Assembly (NCBI GenBank): GCA_027356675.1
Contig: DAHVXO010000316.1
Span: 1 to 14,564, forward strand
Direction of reading: 5' to 3'
DNA length: 14,564 bases
Origin: Symbiobacteriaceae bacterium
GTDB lineage: Bacteria; Bacillota_E; Symbiobacteriia; Symbiobacteriales; Symbiobacteriaceae
In this document: in pieces, positions 1 to 7,206 of the stretch
Numbering within the stretch: the first letter of the stretch is position 1
Layout of the letters: every line of letters begins with the position of its first letter
Made by a program: the position numbers and the translations under genes
The notes under the pieces: generated by a model
The model's database searches: none
The model's input: the letters and a program-made list of their open reading frames with translations, nothing else
What the model was told of the DNA's origin: nothing

Positions 1-62
1 TTCTTATGTGGAAGGCGCTGGTAGATCGCCTTGCCCTCGGGTGAGGTGTCAGTTGCCGCCAC
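1..62 (-). CDS. Possible small ORF running off the left edge (partial, unrecognised)
   Basis: Downstream of the lipoprotein gene one minus-strand frame stays open from about 160 to the window edge. From a GTG at 62-60 it reads V-A-A-T-D-T-S-P-E-G-K-A-I-Y-Q-R-L-P-H-K, with mostly G/C third positions and a weak GGAAG about 10 bases upstream. The composition is protein-like, but there is no ATG and no recognisable family, and only about 20 codons are visible. An ATG at 79-77 opens a different frame that reads like a shadow. This may be the start of the next gene in the operon or a chance open frame. Confidence 0.2.
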   Translation of the reverse strand, partial: MAATDTSPEGKAIYQRLPHK

Positions 63-141
63 TTTGAAGGTTCTTCCATATGCTAGGAGGCGTTTTGCAG
101 TGGTGTCCTTTTTCGGGGAGTGCTTTTCCCTTGGAGGGGAA

Positions 142-680
142 TTATTTAACCACAATGGTGACCCGGTCATCCACTTTGGCGCCGGGCCCCAACGTACCGG
201 CCTCACCCAATACCACCTGGTATGCACCTGGCGTTGCCGTACGCGGAATCGGCAGCAGGAAGACGTTTGCAGACGCTAACCGCGAGACATGGGTTAGATT
301 CGCCATGCTGGGCCCGCGCAGTGCAATCCCCGCTTGCGAGAGCAGCCGGATTGGATAGTTGCGGATGTAGACCGCCACCCATTCACCGGGCCGAGCCTGG
401 CGCGGTACGATCACCAGGTTCTGACCGGCCACCGTGAGGCCTACCACATCCAAGCCCTGGACAGCCTGGGTCCGGGCAAGTTCCGTAGCCAGCGAGTTGA
501 CTGATCCTTCAACTGATCCCGCTCGGATTCAGCCAGACTCAGTTGGCCCCGGACATGTGCGTTTTCTGCCTCCAGGGTGGCGGCACGAGCTCGCAGTTGC
601 TCGAGCTCCTGCGGCGCTGTCCCCGTGTAACACCCCGCCAGGAATATCAAGGCCGCAAGCAGCGACACCAAGCGTCGCAA
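142..680 (-). pseudogene. Coiled-coil lipoprotein gene interrupted by a one-base frameshift
   Basis: The first 60 codons start at TTG 680, immediately after the rsmI stop codon, with GGAGG lying in the last rsmI codons. They encode a lipoprotein signal peptide (positively charged MRR, hydrophobic core, lipobox L-A-G-C with the lipidated cysteine at 17), then a coiled coil of about 40 residues rich in Glu, Leu, Ala and Arg. At base 500/501 the frame breaks: the first frame reads a basic, Trp-rich nonsense tail to a stop at 441. Reading g501 a second time, as if one G had been lost from CAGGTC, continues the helix as VNSLATELARTQAVQGLD and then gives a beta-rich domain (PGEWVAVYI, TPGAYQVVL, DDRVTIVVK) ending at 142. 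The joined product would be about 179 residues. No slippery heptamer is present, so a real mutation or a sequence error is likelier than programmed shifting. I do not recognise the family; an extracytoplasmic location is inferred. Confidence 0.75.
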
Positions 681-1532
681 CTACTCTTCCTCCTTCAACG
701 CGAGTAGGGCTTGGTAGACATCGCGTTTGCTAATCCCGTGGTGATCCGCCACCGCCTTCATAGCCACCTTACGATCCATCCCTGCCCGTTCCAACTCCGC
801 CACAGCATCTGCGAGTGCCTGAGGAGACTTGTCCAGCACCGCACCGGCGCTTGCCTCGGCACTTGGCGCCCCTTGAATGATGAGGACAAACTCCCCACGC
901 GGAGAGTGCTGCTCGAAGTGGGCCAACACCTGTGCAGCCGTACCCCGGATGACCTCTTCGAAAAGCTTGGTCAACTCCCGCGCCGCAGCCATGGGACGGT
1001 CCCCAAGGGCGGCGCCTAGTTCTTCGAGGGTGTCCAGCACCCGGTGTGGCGCCTCGTACAGGATGGTGGTTCGCTCTTCGCGCCGCAACCGCTCCAACGC
1101 CCCCCGGCGCTCCTTCTTGCGAGCCGGTAAAAAGCCCTCGAACACGAACCGATCCGTGGGCAGACCTGAGATGACCAGTCCCGTCGTAAAGGCCGTGGGA
1201 CCTGGCACGGCCACCACTTTGATTCCCGCGGCAATGGCCAACCGGACCAGGTCCTCGCCCGGGTCGGAGATGGCAGGCATACCCGCGTCCGTCACCAGTG
1301 CGATGTCCGCCCCGGCCTGCAGCCGGTCGACTAGCTCAGGACCGGCGGTTCTCTGATTGTGCTCATGATAGCTGACCGTTGGGGTGTGGATGTCGAAGTG
1401 GCTGAGTAGCTTGCGCGTCTGTCTGGTATCCTCCGCTGCGATCAAGGACACTTCTCGGAGGATGCGCAGCGCCCTGGCGGTGATATCCTCCAGGTTTCCG
1501 ATCGGCGTGCCGACTATGTACAGGATGCCCAA
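681..1532 (-). CDS. rsmI: 16S rRNA (cytidine(1402)-2'-O)-methyltransferase RsmI
   Basis: RsmI uses S-adenosylmethionine to methylate the ribose of C1402 in the decoding centre of 16S rRNA. The 283-residue product shows the family landmarks in order: GTPIGNLEDIT near residue 8, EDTR at 34-37, YHEHN at 55-59, ALVTDAGMPAISDPGE at 78-93, VPGPTA at 109-114, ARELTKLFEE near 184 and GEFVLII near 213. The last 45 residues form the usual small helical extension (GMDRKVAMKAVADHHGISKRDVYQALL). The start is a TTG at 1532 with AGGGGG about 7 bases upstream; no ATG is near. It sits 53 bases after trmN6 and directly abuts the lipoprotein gene, whose ribosome binding site lies in its last codons. In B. subtilis the same gene (yabC) follows yabB (the trmN6 counterpart) and yazA; yazA is missing here. 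Confidence 0.96.
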   Translation of the reverse strand: MGILYIVGTPIGNLEDITARALRILREVSLIAAEDTRQTRKLLSHFDIHTPTVSYHEHNQRTAGPELVDRLQAGADIALVTDAGMPAISDPGEDLVRLAIAAGIKVVAVPGPTAFTTGLVISGLPTDRFVFEGFLPARKKERRGALERLRREERTTILYEAPHRVLDTLEELGAALGDRPMAAARELTKLFEEVIRGTAAQVLAHFEQHSPRGEFVLIIQGAPSAEASAGAVLDKSPQALADAVAELERAGMDRKVAMKAVADHHGISKRDVYQALLALKEEE

Positions 1533-1585
1533 ATGGTCTCCCCCTCACAGTCTTCCCACGGTGGCGCTGAGGTAAGCAGCGGGAT

Positions 1586-2320
1586 TCACCGACTGCTGTA
1601 AATTGCCTGCATCTCGGGCGAAAAGGTATGGCCCTCAGTGTGCACAACCAGCGGCGGTTCAATCGCCAGACCGGTGCCCCCGCCCTTGACAGCCTCCAGC
1701 AGCAGCAAGTTCGCCCGCCGCCCGGCCTGGGGGTGGACGAACCGCAGCCGCTTGGGCTCCAACCGGTATTGACGCAGTCCGGCGACCAGATCAACCATGC
1801 GCTCCGCCAGGAACACCAGGCCCACACGGCCACCAAACTTCACAGCCGTAGCAGCAGCCCGTAACGCATTGTCAAGGCTGCCCGCCAATTCGTGGCGGGC
1901 GGTGGCCCTGGCCTCATCCGGACTGATCGCCCCTGTGCCCACTTCCCGGAAAGGCGGGTTCATCGTCACGACGTCAAATACGCCGTGTCCATAGATGGAC
2001 CCGACATCCCGATAGTCGCCGCAATCGATATGGATGCTGTGTTCAAGCTGGTTGAGCTTGACACTCCGGGCCGCCATGTCAGCGGTCTCGGCCTGCAATT
2101 CCAGCCCCGTGATTGTGGCCGACTCATGAAGCGCTGCCAGTAGGAGGGGAATGACCCCGGACCCCGTTCCAAGATCCAGGACACGAGCCCTTGACGATAC
2201 GGTCACAAAGTGCGCCAGGACTACCGGATCGATGGCAAAAGGAAAGCGCCCCGGATGCTGGATGATCCGCAGGCCGGCTCGGCCCAAGTCATCCACACGC
2301 TCCCCGGGGCGCAGGTCCAT
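1586..2320 (-). CDS. trmN6: tRNA1(Val) (adenine(37)-N6)-methyltransferase family protein (YabB-like)
   Basis: This is a class I SAM-dependent methyltransferase of the TrmN6/YabB family, which modifies A37 in a valine tRNA in E. coli; the exact substrate here is inferred. In the 244-residue sequence the SAM-binding motif DLGTGSG is at 49-55, an acidic residue follows strand 2 (TGLELQ, about 71-76), and the catalytic NPPF typical of N6-adenine methyltransferases is at 121-124, followed by ARHE at 141-144. The N-terminal QHPGRFPFAIDPVVLAHF segment is characteristic of the family. The ATG at 2320 has GGAGG 8 bases upstream, and the ricT stop lies only 15 bases before it. In Bacillus yabA lies between the ricT and trmN6 orthologues; there is no room for it here. 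Confidence 0.93.
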   Translation of the reverse strand: MDLRPGERVDDLGRAGLRIIQHPGRFPFAIDPVVLAHFVTVSSRARVLDLGTGSGVIPLLLAALHESATITGLELQAETADMAARSVKLNQLEHSIHIDCGDYRDVGSIYGHGVFDVVTMNPPFREVGTGAISPDEARATARHELAGSLDNALRAAATAVKFGGRVGLVFLAERMVDLVAGLRQYRLEPKRLRFVHPQAGRRANLLLLEAVKGGGTGLAIEPPLVVHTEGHTFSPEMQAIYSSR

Positions 2321-2335
2321 CGGTATTCGCCTCCG

Positions 2336-3646
2336 TTATGACGGGGGGGTGGTATCACCCTGCGGCCGATCACCGCCGCCCCGATTGCGATTACCGCGAT
2401 GGTGGCGGTGCCGCGGCGGCCGGTCGCCTTGGACCCGCTCCTCCCGTGGCTGACCCGCCTGTGGCTGAGCGCCCTGGGGCCGCTCCCCGTGGTGGCGCTG
2501 GCTGTCGGGTCCGATTGGGTTTAGCCTGCGCGGCTGATTGGCCTGGGGGGGACGCCCCTGTTGCTGCGCCCGTGCTGGATCAGGGTCCTTGGGCTGGCCG
2601 AGCGGGCCCTTCGGCTGAAGGGGCCGGCGGTCGTGCGGGAGTGCGCTGCGATCGCTCTGGGGCCGCTTCTCTTGTTCGCGGCGGGGTCCGCCCGGTCCCT
2701 GCTGCCTGGGTTGACCCGACCCTTGTCCACTGGCGGGACTCGGTCTACCAACAGGCCTGTCCTGTTCCGCAGGACGCCCGCCTTGCCCACGCCGGAGGTC
2801 GTCCGGTTCATCCCTGCGCCGTGGCCGCTCTACGATCCCGGCGGCCTGTGCAACCCGCACACTCATGCCGGATTCGCCAACGGAACGGGCCGCGATGCGG
2901 GGCTTCGGCCGCTCGTCCAGCTCCTCCAACTCACGGTTGGCGGGTTCGAGACTGACGGTGACCGGCGGCATGTAGCCGGGTGCCAGGGTTGGATCCTTCT
3001 TGGCTGCCTCATACGTATCTTGCTCGTAGCGCAGGCAACACATCAATCGACCGCAAAGACCTGAGATCTTAGATGGGTTCAAAGACAGGTTCTGATCCTT
3101 TGCCATCCGGATGGAGACAGGCGCGAAGTCTCCGAGAAAGCTAGTACAGCAAAGGACCCGACCGCAAGGGCCAATTCCGCCCAAGAGCTTGGCTTCGTCG
3201 CGAACGCCAATCTGGCGCATTTCGATACGTGTGCGGAAGACCGCTGCCAGATCCCGCACCAGATCACGAAAGTCGACCCGTCCCTCAGCAGTGAAGTAAA
3301 AGATGTTCTTGGAGCCATCAAATGTGTATTCAACATCAACGAGATTCATCTCAAGGTTGTGGGTTTCGATCTTCTTCTGGGCGATGGCGAATGCCTCGCG
3401 CTCCTTGCGCTTGTTCTCGGCAGCGGTGAGGGCGTCCCTGTCGGTGCCGACGCGCAGCACCTTCTTCAGGGGCTGGACGACCTGATCCTCTTCCACGTCT
3501 TTCGGACCAACGGCGACATCTCCGTATTCCACGCCCCGGGCCGTCTCAACGACCACCTTTCCCCCCGCCTGGACGGGGAATTCAACGGGGTCGAAGTAGT
3601 ACACTTTGCCTGCCTTTTTGAACCGAACGCCAACGACTTGGACCAT
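2336..3646 (-). CDS. ricT: RicT/YaaT PSP1-domain protein with long Arg-Gly-Pro-Gln tail
   Basis: RicT forms a complex with RicA and RicF in B. subtilis that carries [4Fe-4S] clusters, supports RNase Y-dependent mRNA processing and affects the Spo0A phosphorelay. Residues 1 to about 230 are the PSP1 region. The cysteines expected for cluster binding are present: C161, C166 and C167 in GPCGRVLCC, and C198, C203 and C204 in GLCGRLMCC. B. subtilis YaaT is about 275 residues, whereas this protein is 436. The extra 165 or so residues (about 272-436) are low complexity, dominated by Arg, Pro, Gln, Gly and Asp with almost no hydrophobic residues, and end in a His/Arg-rich stretch and RNRGGGDRPQGD. 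That tail is predicted to be disordered and could bind RNA (inference). The ATG at 3646 has a near-perfect AAGGAGGTG 6 bases upstream. RicA and RicF are not in the window. Confidence 0.94.
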   Translation of the reverse strand: MVQVVGVRFKKAGKVYYFDPVEFPVQAGGKVVVETARGVEYGDVAVGPKDVEEDQVVQPLKKVLRVGTDRDALTAAENKRKEREAFAIAQKKIETHNLEMNLVDVEYTFDGSKNIFYFTAEGRVDFRDLVRDLAAVFRTRIEMRQIGVRDEAKLLGGIGPCGRVLCCTSFLGDFAPVSIRMAKDQNLSLNPSKISGLCGRLMCCLRYEQDTYEAAKKDPTLAPGYMPPVTVSLEPANRELEELDERPKPRIAARSVGESGMSVRVAQAAGIVERPRRRDEPDDLRRGQGGRPAEQDRPVGRPSPASGQGSGQPRQQGPGGPRREQEKRPQSDRSALPHDRRPLQPKGPLGQPKDPDPARAQQQGRPPQANQPRRLNPIGPDSQRHHGERPQGAQPQAGQPREERVQGDRPPRHRHHRGNRNRGGGDRPQGDTTPPS

Positions 3647-3709
3647 CTGGTCACCTCCTTGTCCCCGAGCGCGCGCACTCCGGAGACATCAAACTGAATT
3701 CCGGGTTCC

Positions 3710-4723
3710 CTAACTGCCCTCCGCAAGCCTCGCGGCTCCGGAGAGTTCCAGTAGCAATACATCAAGACAAAGCCGCACATTTGCGTTGCGCTGTATACGA
3801 CTGCGTGCTTCGGAGACGGCGTCCACCATGGCCACGAGGTGCCCTGACCCGTACCGGTGAGCCAATTGGAGCGCATCCTCCTTGCGGTCCTGGTTGATGA
3901 CCAGGTTGCCAAGTCCCGTCTGGTCCATGAGCAACGCGTCACGCAGCCAGATTAGCATCATTTCCAGCCATTCATCTAACTGGTCGCGTTGTTTCTCCAG
4001 TCCTTCACTATAGCTGACCAGGGAGAGGTCGTCCATCTCCCCGATTTTACGCAGGAAGTCGAAGGTATCGTCCCGGCGCTGAGCTGCCGCCGGGTTCTGT
4101 GCGATACTGATGGCTCGTCCAATGCTACCACCCGACAGCGCAGCGAACAAGCGTGCCTGCGCACGATCAAGCCCAGCGCGGTCTTCGAGGACCTGCCTGA
4201 CCTCCTCCGGACTGAGCGGAGGGAAATTCACGGTCTGGCAGCGCGAGACAATCGTGGGCAAAATGCCGGCCAGGTTCTGAGCCAGCAACAGAAAAACAGC
4301 ATAGGCCGGGGGTTCCTCAAGTAACTTGAGCACCCGATTTCCAGCCTCCGCGTTCAAACGATCCGCTCCATCGATAATTGCAACGCGCATCTTACCTTCG
4401 TTCGGCCGCGCGTACATTTCCGCCTGCAACTCTCGCATCTGGTCGGTCTTGATGAAACGCCCATCCGGCTCGATCACGGTCACATCCGGATGCGAAGGCG
4501 GTGAATACAACAACTTCTGGCAGGAGGGGCAGGCGTCACAGGCGCTCCGATCCGGCAGCGGAGCCCGACAATTGAGCGCCTTGGCCAGTTCCAGCGCAAC
4601 GGTGCGCTTGCCCACGCCGTCAGGTCCGATAAACAAATAGGCGTGCGCCAGTTGGCCCGAGGCCACCGCCTGCCGGAGGAGACGGACAGCCAGGGATTGC
4701 CCGACAACGCCGGCCCAACTCAC
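3710..4723 (-). CDS. holB: DNA polymerase III subunit delta' (clamp loader)
   Basis: Delta' is the stator-like subunit of the clamp loader that places the sliding clamp on primed DNA. The 337-residue sequence has a Walker A motif GPDGVGKR at 33-40 with its lysine, four zinc-binding cysteines at 52, 62, 65 and 68 (CxxCxxC preceded by NCRA), a Walker B-like strand VAIIDGADRL at 114-123, KLLEEPP at 133-139 and the SRC motif at 160-162. The C-terminal half is the helical collar region. The start is GTG at 4723; AGGAGG about 9 bases upstream overlaps the darA stop codon, so translation is probably coupled. The Walker A motif is intact, unlike E. coli delta', so nucleotide binding is possible. In Bacillus yaaR sits between yaaQ and holB; here the two genes are adjacent. 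Confidence 0.95.
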   Translation of the reverse strand: MSWAGVVGQSLAVRLLRQAVASGQLAHAYLFIGPDGVGKRTVALELAKALNCRAPLPDRSACDACPSCQKLLYSPPSHPDVTVIEPDGRFIKTDQMRELQAEMYARPNEGKMRVAIIDGADRLNAEAGNRVLKLLEEPPAYAVFLLLAQNLAGILPTIVSRCQTVNFPPLSPEEVRQVLEDRAGLDRAQARLFAALSGGSIGRAISIAQNPAAAQRRDDTFDFLRKIGEMDDLSLVSYSEGLEKQRDQLDEWLEMMLIWLRDALLMDQTGLGNLVINQDRKEDALQLAHRYGSGHLVAMVDAVSEARSRIQRNANVRLCLDVLLLELSGAARLAEGS

Positions 4724-4735
4724 GCGACAGGCCTC

Positions 4736-5065
4736 CTAGAACTTTTCAAATTGCTCCACACTAAGGACGAACACAGTTGCTCCGCCGACCAGAATTTCGA
4801 CGGGGTAAGGAATATAGGAATCCGCGGGGCCACCCATGGGTGACAACGGCGTCACCAGTTGTTCCCTGGCCCGACACGTATTCTTGATAATGCCCACAAC
4901 TCGCTCGACCTGGTCGTCATCGATTCCCACCAGGAGCGTTGTGTTCCCCTCGCGCAGAAAACCGCCAGTGCTGGCTAACTTCGTCGTACGGAATCCGGCC
5001 TGGGTTAGCGACCCCAAGAGCCGGTGCGTGTCCTTGTCCTGTATCACAGCGACTACCAGTTTCAT
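4736..5065 (-). CDS. darA: Cyclic-di-AMP receptor DarA (PstA/YaaQ), PII-like
   Basis: DarA is a trimeric PII-like signalling protein that binds cyclic-di-AMP; its downstream partner is not well defined. The 109-residue sequence is the full family length and keeps the signature blocks: KLASTGGFLREGNTTLLVG at 29-47, which contributes to the nucleotide pocket; REQLVTPLSPMGG in the middle; DSYIPYPVEILVGGATVFVL near the C terminus; and a terminal FEKF. The ATG at 5065 is preceded by AAGGGGTGG. It lies 30 bases after tmk, and its stop codon is embedded in the holB ribosome binding site. The position between tmk and holB matches B. subtilis yaaQ. Identification is strong because nearly all conserved family positions are visible. 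Confidence 0.96.
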   Translation of the reverse strand: MKLVVAVIQDKDTHRLLGSLTQAGFRTTKLASTGGFLREGNTTLLVGIDDDQVERVVGIIKNTCRAREQLVTPLSPMGGPADSYIPYPVEILVGGATVFVLSVEQFEKF

Positions 5066-5095
5066 CGGTGGCCACCCCTTCGTTCTATTCCCGCC

Positions 5096-5728
5096 TCAAC
5101 CACTCACCGGCCGGCGGGGTAAGACTTCGTCAACCAGTCGCCGAATCTCGTCCTGAATCGCCTGGACACTACGGGAAGCGTCCACGATCTTCACCCGGCG
5201 GGGCTCTGCCCGGGCCAATTCCAGGTAGCCCTCGCGAACCTGTTGATGATACCACTCGTCCTTTTGTTCGATGCGGTCGAGGCCTGAGGCCGCTCTGCGT
5301 TCTCGGGCAACTTCGGACGCCAAGTCCAAGATGATTGTGCGATGGGGCTTGAGCGCCCCAGTGGCCATTTCGTTGATGTGTGAAACGAACTCCAATGGCA
5401 GGCCGCCGGCATAACCCTGATACACCATGCTCGAATCGACGTACCGGTCACAGATGACCACCTTGCCAGCCTCGAGTGCCGGCCGGATTACCATGTTCAC
5501 GTGCTCTGCGCGGCTAGCGGCGAAGAGCAGCGCTTCGGCGATAACGGACATTCCCTTGTTAACCGGATCGAGCAGAATGTCCCGAATCCGTTCGGCCAGC
5601 GGTGTTCCCCCGGGCTCCCGGGTAAACACGTAGTCTATGCCTTGCGTTTGCAGGTATTGGAGCAGGAGCTGCAGTTGCGTCGATTTCCCTGCGCCATCGA
5701 CACCCTCGACTGTAATGAAAACCGCCAA
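5096..5728 (-). CDS. tmk: Thymidylate kinase
   Basis: Thymidylate kinase phosphorylates dTMP to dTDP for DNA synthesis. The open frame extends upstream to 5851, but that extension is basic, unlike the family, and lies over the decarboxylase gene. The start chosen is TTG at 5728, which gives 210 residues, the normal size, starting at the first strand (AVFITVEG). GAGGAG at 5739-5744 sits 10 bases upstream, inside the last codons of the preceding gene. The P-loop GVDGAGKST is at 9-17, TREPGGT at 36-42, DRYVDSS at 94-100, and the LID region RRAASGLDRIEQ at about 144-155. The Gly-Ala-Gly P-loop and Arg-bearing LID fit a canonical bacterial Tmk. It follows the decarboxylase by 7 bases and precedes darA. 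Confidence 0.96.
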   Translation of the reverse strand: MAVFITVEGVDGAGKSTQLQLLLQYLQTQGIDYVFTREPGGTPLAERIRDILLDPVNKGMSVIAEALLFAASRAEHVNMVIRPALEAGKVVICDRYVDSSMVYQGYAGGLPLEFVSHINEMATGALKPHRTIILDLASEVARERRAASGLDRIEQKDEWYHQQVREGYLELARAEPRRVKIVDASRSVQAIQDEIRRLVDEVLPRRPVSG

Positions 5729-5735
5729 GCGGTGG

Positions 5736-7166
5736 TCACTCCTCGACAACCTGAATCGCTGAGAGCGTCGGGTCCGCCGGCCCTTGCAGGCGGTACCCAG
5801 CCTGTGAAACGTGCTGGAGATAGGAGATGACCTCTGGTGTGAGCCGCTCACCCGGTGTCACAACCGGGATTCCTGGTGGGTATGGCGCCACCGTTTCCGC
5901 AGCGATCAATCCTACAGCATCACCGAGGGGCACCAGCCGCTTGCGGCCAAGTGCGGCCTCCCGGGGTATCAGCACGGTCTCAGGCCACGGGGGTTCGGGT
6001 GGCGGTGGCGGAACGCCGGGACCGTGAGGCAACCTATTCGTCGCCCCCACCAGATAGTCCACGGTCTCTATGCTGTCACCGGGCGACAGCACAGCCAGCA
6101 CGAATCCCAGCCCGCTTGACTCGACGGCGACGCCCTCGGACCAGAGCGACTGGGCAGCCTGGACGCCAGTGATCCCACGCCCACGCACATCGATTACGAT
6201 TTTCGTGGGGTCAGCGGACGGGTGAACCCGAATCCCGCGCAACGCGCAGAGGCGCTTGCGGGTACCCACCGCAAGATCGAGGACCCGATCCCAAGCTGCG
6301 TAACCGCTGTGATAGAGTTCCCGCCGAGCCAGGTCCAATGATGCCATTAGCAGGTAAGACGGGCTGGTCGATTGTACCAGCCGCAGCATCTCAGCCAGCC
6401 GAGGTCGGTCAAGGCGATGATCTGCGCCCAGATGGCACAGGCTAGATTGGGTAAGGCTTCCGCCGGTTTTGTGCACTGACTGCACGACGCCATCGGCGCC
6501 GGTCGCCAGGGCCGGCGGAGGCAGGTCCGGGTGGAAAGCAAAGTGAGTGCCGTGAGCCTCATCTACGAGTACCGGGATTTCTGATGCGTGGGCCTGCTGG
6601 ACCGCCATAGCCAGGCGATCGACGTGTCCGAAGTAGGTGGGATGCACAAGGACAAGCGCCGATGAAGTCTGCAGGGCCTCAGTCAGGGAGGCCTCGTGAA
6701 TGCCTTCGGCCAGATCCAATTCGGGATGGAATCTGGTTCTGATCCACGCCGGCTTGGCGCCGGATAGAATCAGGGCGCCAGCCACCGACCGGTGTGCATG
6801 CCTCGGTACGGCGATGGTGTCACCGGGACGGCATGCCGCCAGGACCAGGGCATGCAAGCCCGCCGTGGTGCCCCCGACCAGGAAGAACGATGCGGCAGCG
6901 CCAAACGCCTGCGCTGCAAGCTCCTGAGCCTCCGCGATCGCGCCCTCCGGGGCGTGCAAATCATCAAGCCCGGGCGCCTCGGTCAGGTCGATCGATAGCG
7001 CGCGCTCCCCCAGGAACTCCCGCCACAAAGGTGGTGCGGCGCGCCCCATCTTGTGCCCCGGGACGTGGAGGGGGGCCTTCACGGTCTGCACGTACTGCAG
7101 AAGTGCTTCGAAAAGTGGAGCGCGCTCCTGGCTAAGTGTCACGGGAGACGGCCCCTTCCTAACCAT
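5736..7166 (-). CDS. Orn/Lys/Arg decarboxylase family PLP enzyme (YaaO-like)
   Basis: This is a fold-type I PLP enzyme of the basic amino acid decarboxylase family. It probably makes a polyamine precursor from arginine, lysine or ornithine; the substrate cannot be read from sequence. In the 476 residues HVPGHKMG is at 34-41, GGTTAGLHALVLA at 98-110, VDEAHG at 201-206 and SVHKTGG at 230-236, in which K233 is the expected Schiff-base lysine. A Pro-rich linker (PPPPPEPP, about 390) precedes the small C-terminal domain. It lacks the N-terminal wing domain of the long inducible decarboxylases, as in YaaO. The ATG at 7166 has GAGGG close upstream, but a GTG at codon 9 preceded by AGGAAGGGG fits at least as well. 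In B. subtilis yaaO also sits immediately upstream of tmk. Confidence 0.9.
   Translation of the reverse strand: MVRKGPSPVTLSQERAPLFEALLQYVQTVKAPLHVPGHKMGRAAPPLWREFLGERALSIDLTEAPGLDDLHAPEGAIAEAQELAAQAFGAAASFFLVGGTTAGLHALVLAACRPGDTIAVPRHAHRSVAGALILSGAKPAWIRTRFHPELDLAEGIHEASLTEALQTSSALVLVHPTYFGHVDRLAMAVQQAHASEIPVLVDEAHGTHFAFHPDLPPPALATGADGVVQSVHKTGGSLTQSSLCHLGADHRLDRPRLAEMLRLVQSTSPSYLLMASLDLARRELYHSGYAAWDRVLDLAVGTRKRLCALRGIRVHPSADPTKIVIDVRGRGITGVQAAQSLWSEGVAVESSGLGFVLAVLSPGDSIETVDYLVGATNRLPHGPGVPPPPPEPPWPETVLIPREAALGRKRLVPLGDAVGLIAAETVAPYPPGIPVVTPGERLTPEVISYLQHVSQAGYRLQGPADPTLSAIQVVEE
5739..5744 (-). promoter_or_regulatory. Ribosome binding site that fixes the tmk start
   Basis: GAGGAG on the minus strand forms the last two Glu codons of the decarboxylase gene and lies 10 bases before the TTG start of tmk. 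It supports the short form of Tmk and suggests that the two genes are translationally coupled. Confidence 0.65.
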
Positions 7167-7206
7167 GTGCCCTCGTATTCGACAGAGAGACAGTGTTTCC
7201 CTGTTT

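Noticed and set aside
124..150. Plus-strand hairpin TTCCC/GGGAA followed by TTATTTA as a terminator
   Set aside because: Only 5 bp of stem, an interrupted T-run, and no plus-strand gene to the left that it could end.
496..506. Programmed -1 frameshift in the lipoprotein gene
   Set aside because: No X-XXY-YYZ slippery heptamer and no obvious downstream stimulatory stem; a simple lost base explains it.
2338..2955. 205-codon plus-strand open frame opposite the RicT tail
   Set aside because: The Ala/Gly/Pro-rich product is the reverse reading of the low-complexity RicT tail; it starts exactly at the tail end and has no domain.
5729..5851. 41-residue basic N-terminal extension of thymidylate kinase
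   Set aside because: It overlaps the decarboxylase coding region in another frame and is not part of the Tmk fold; TTG 5728 gives the normal length.
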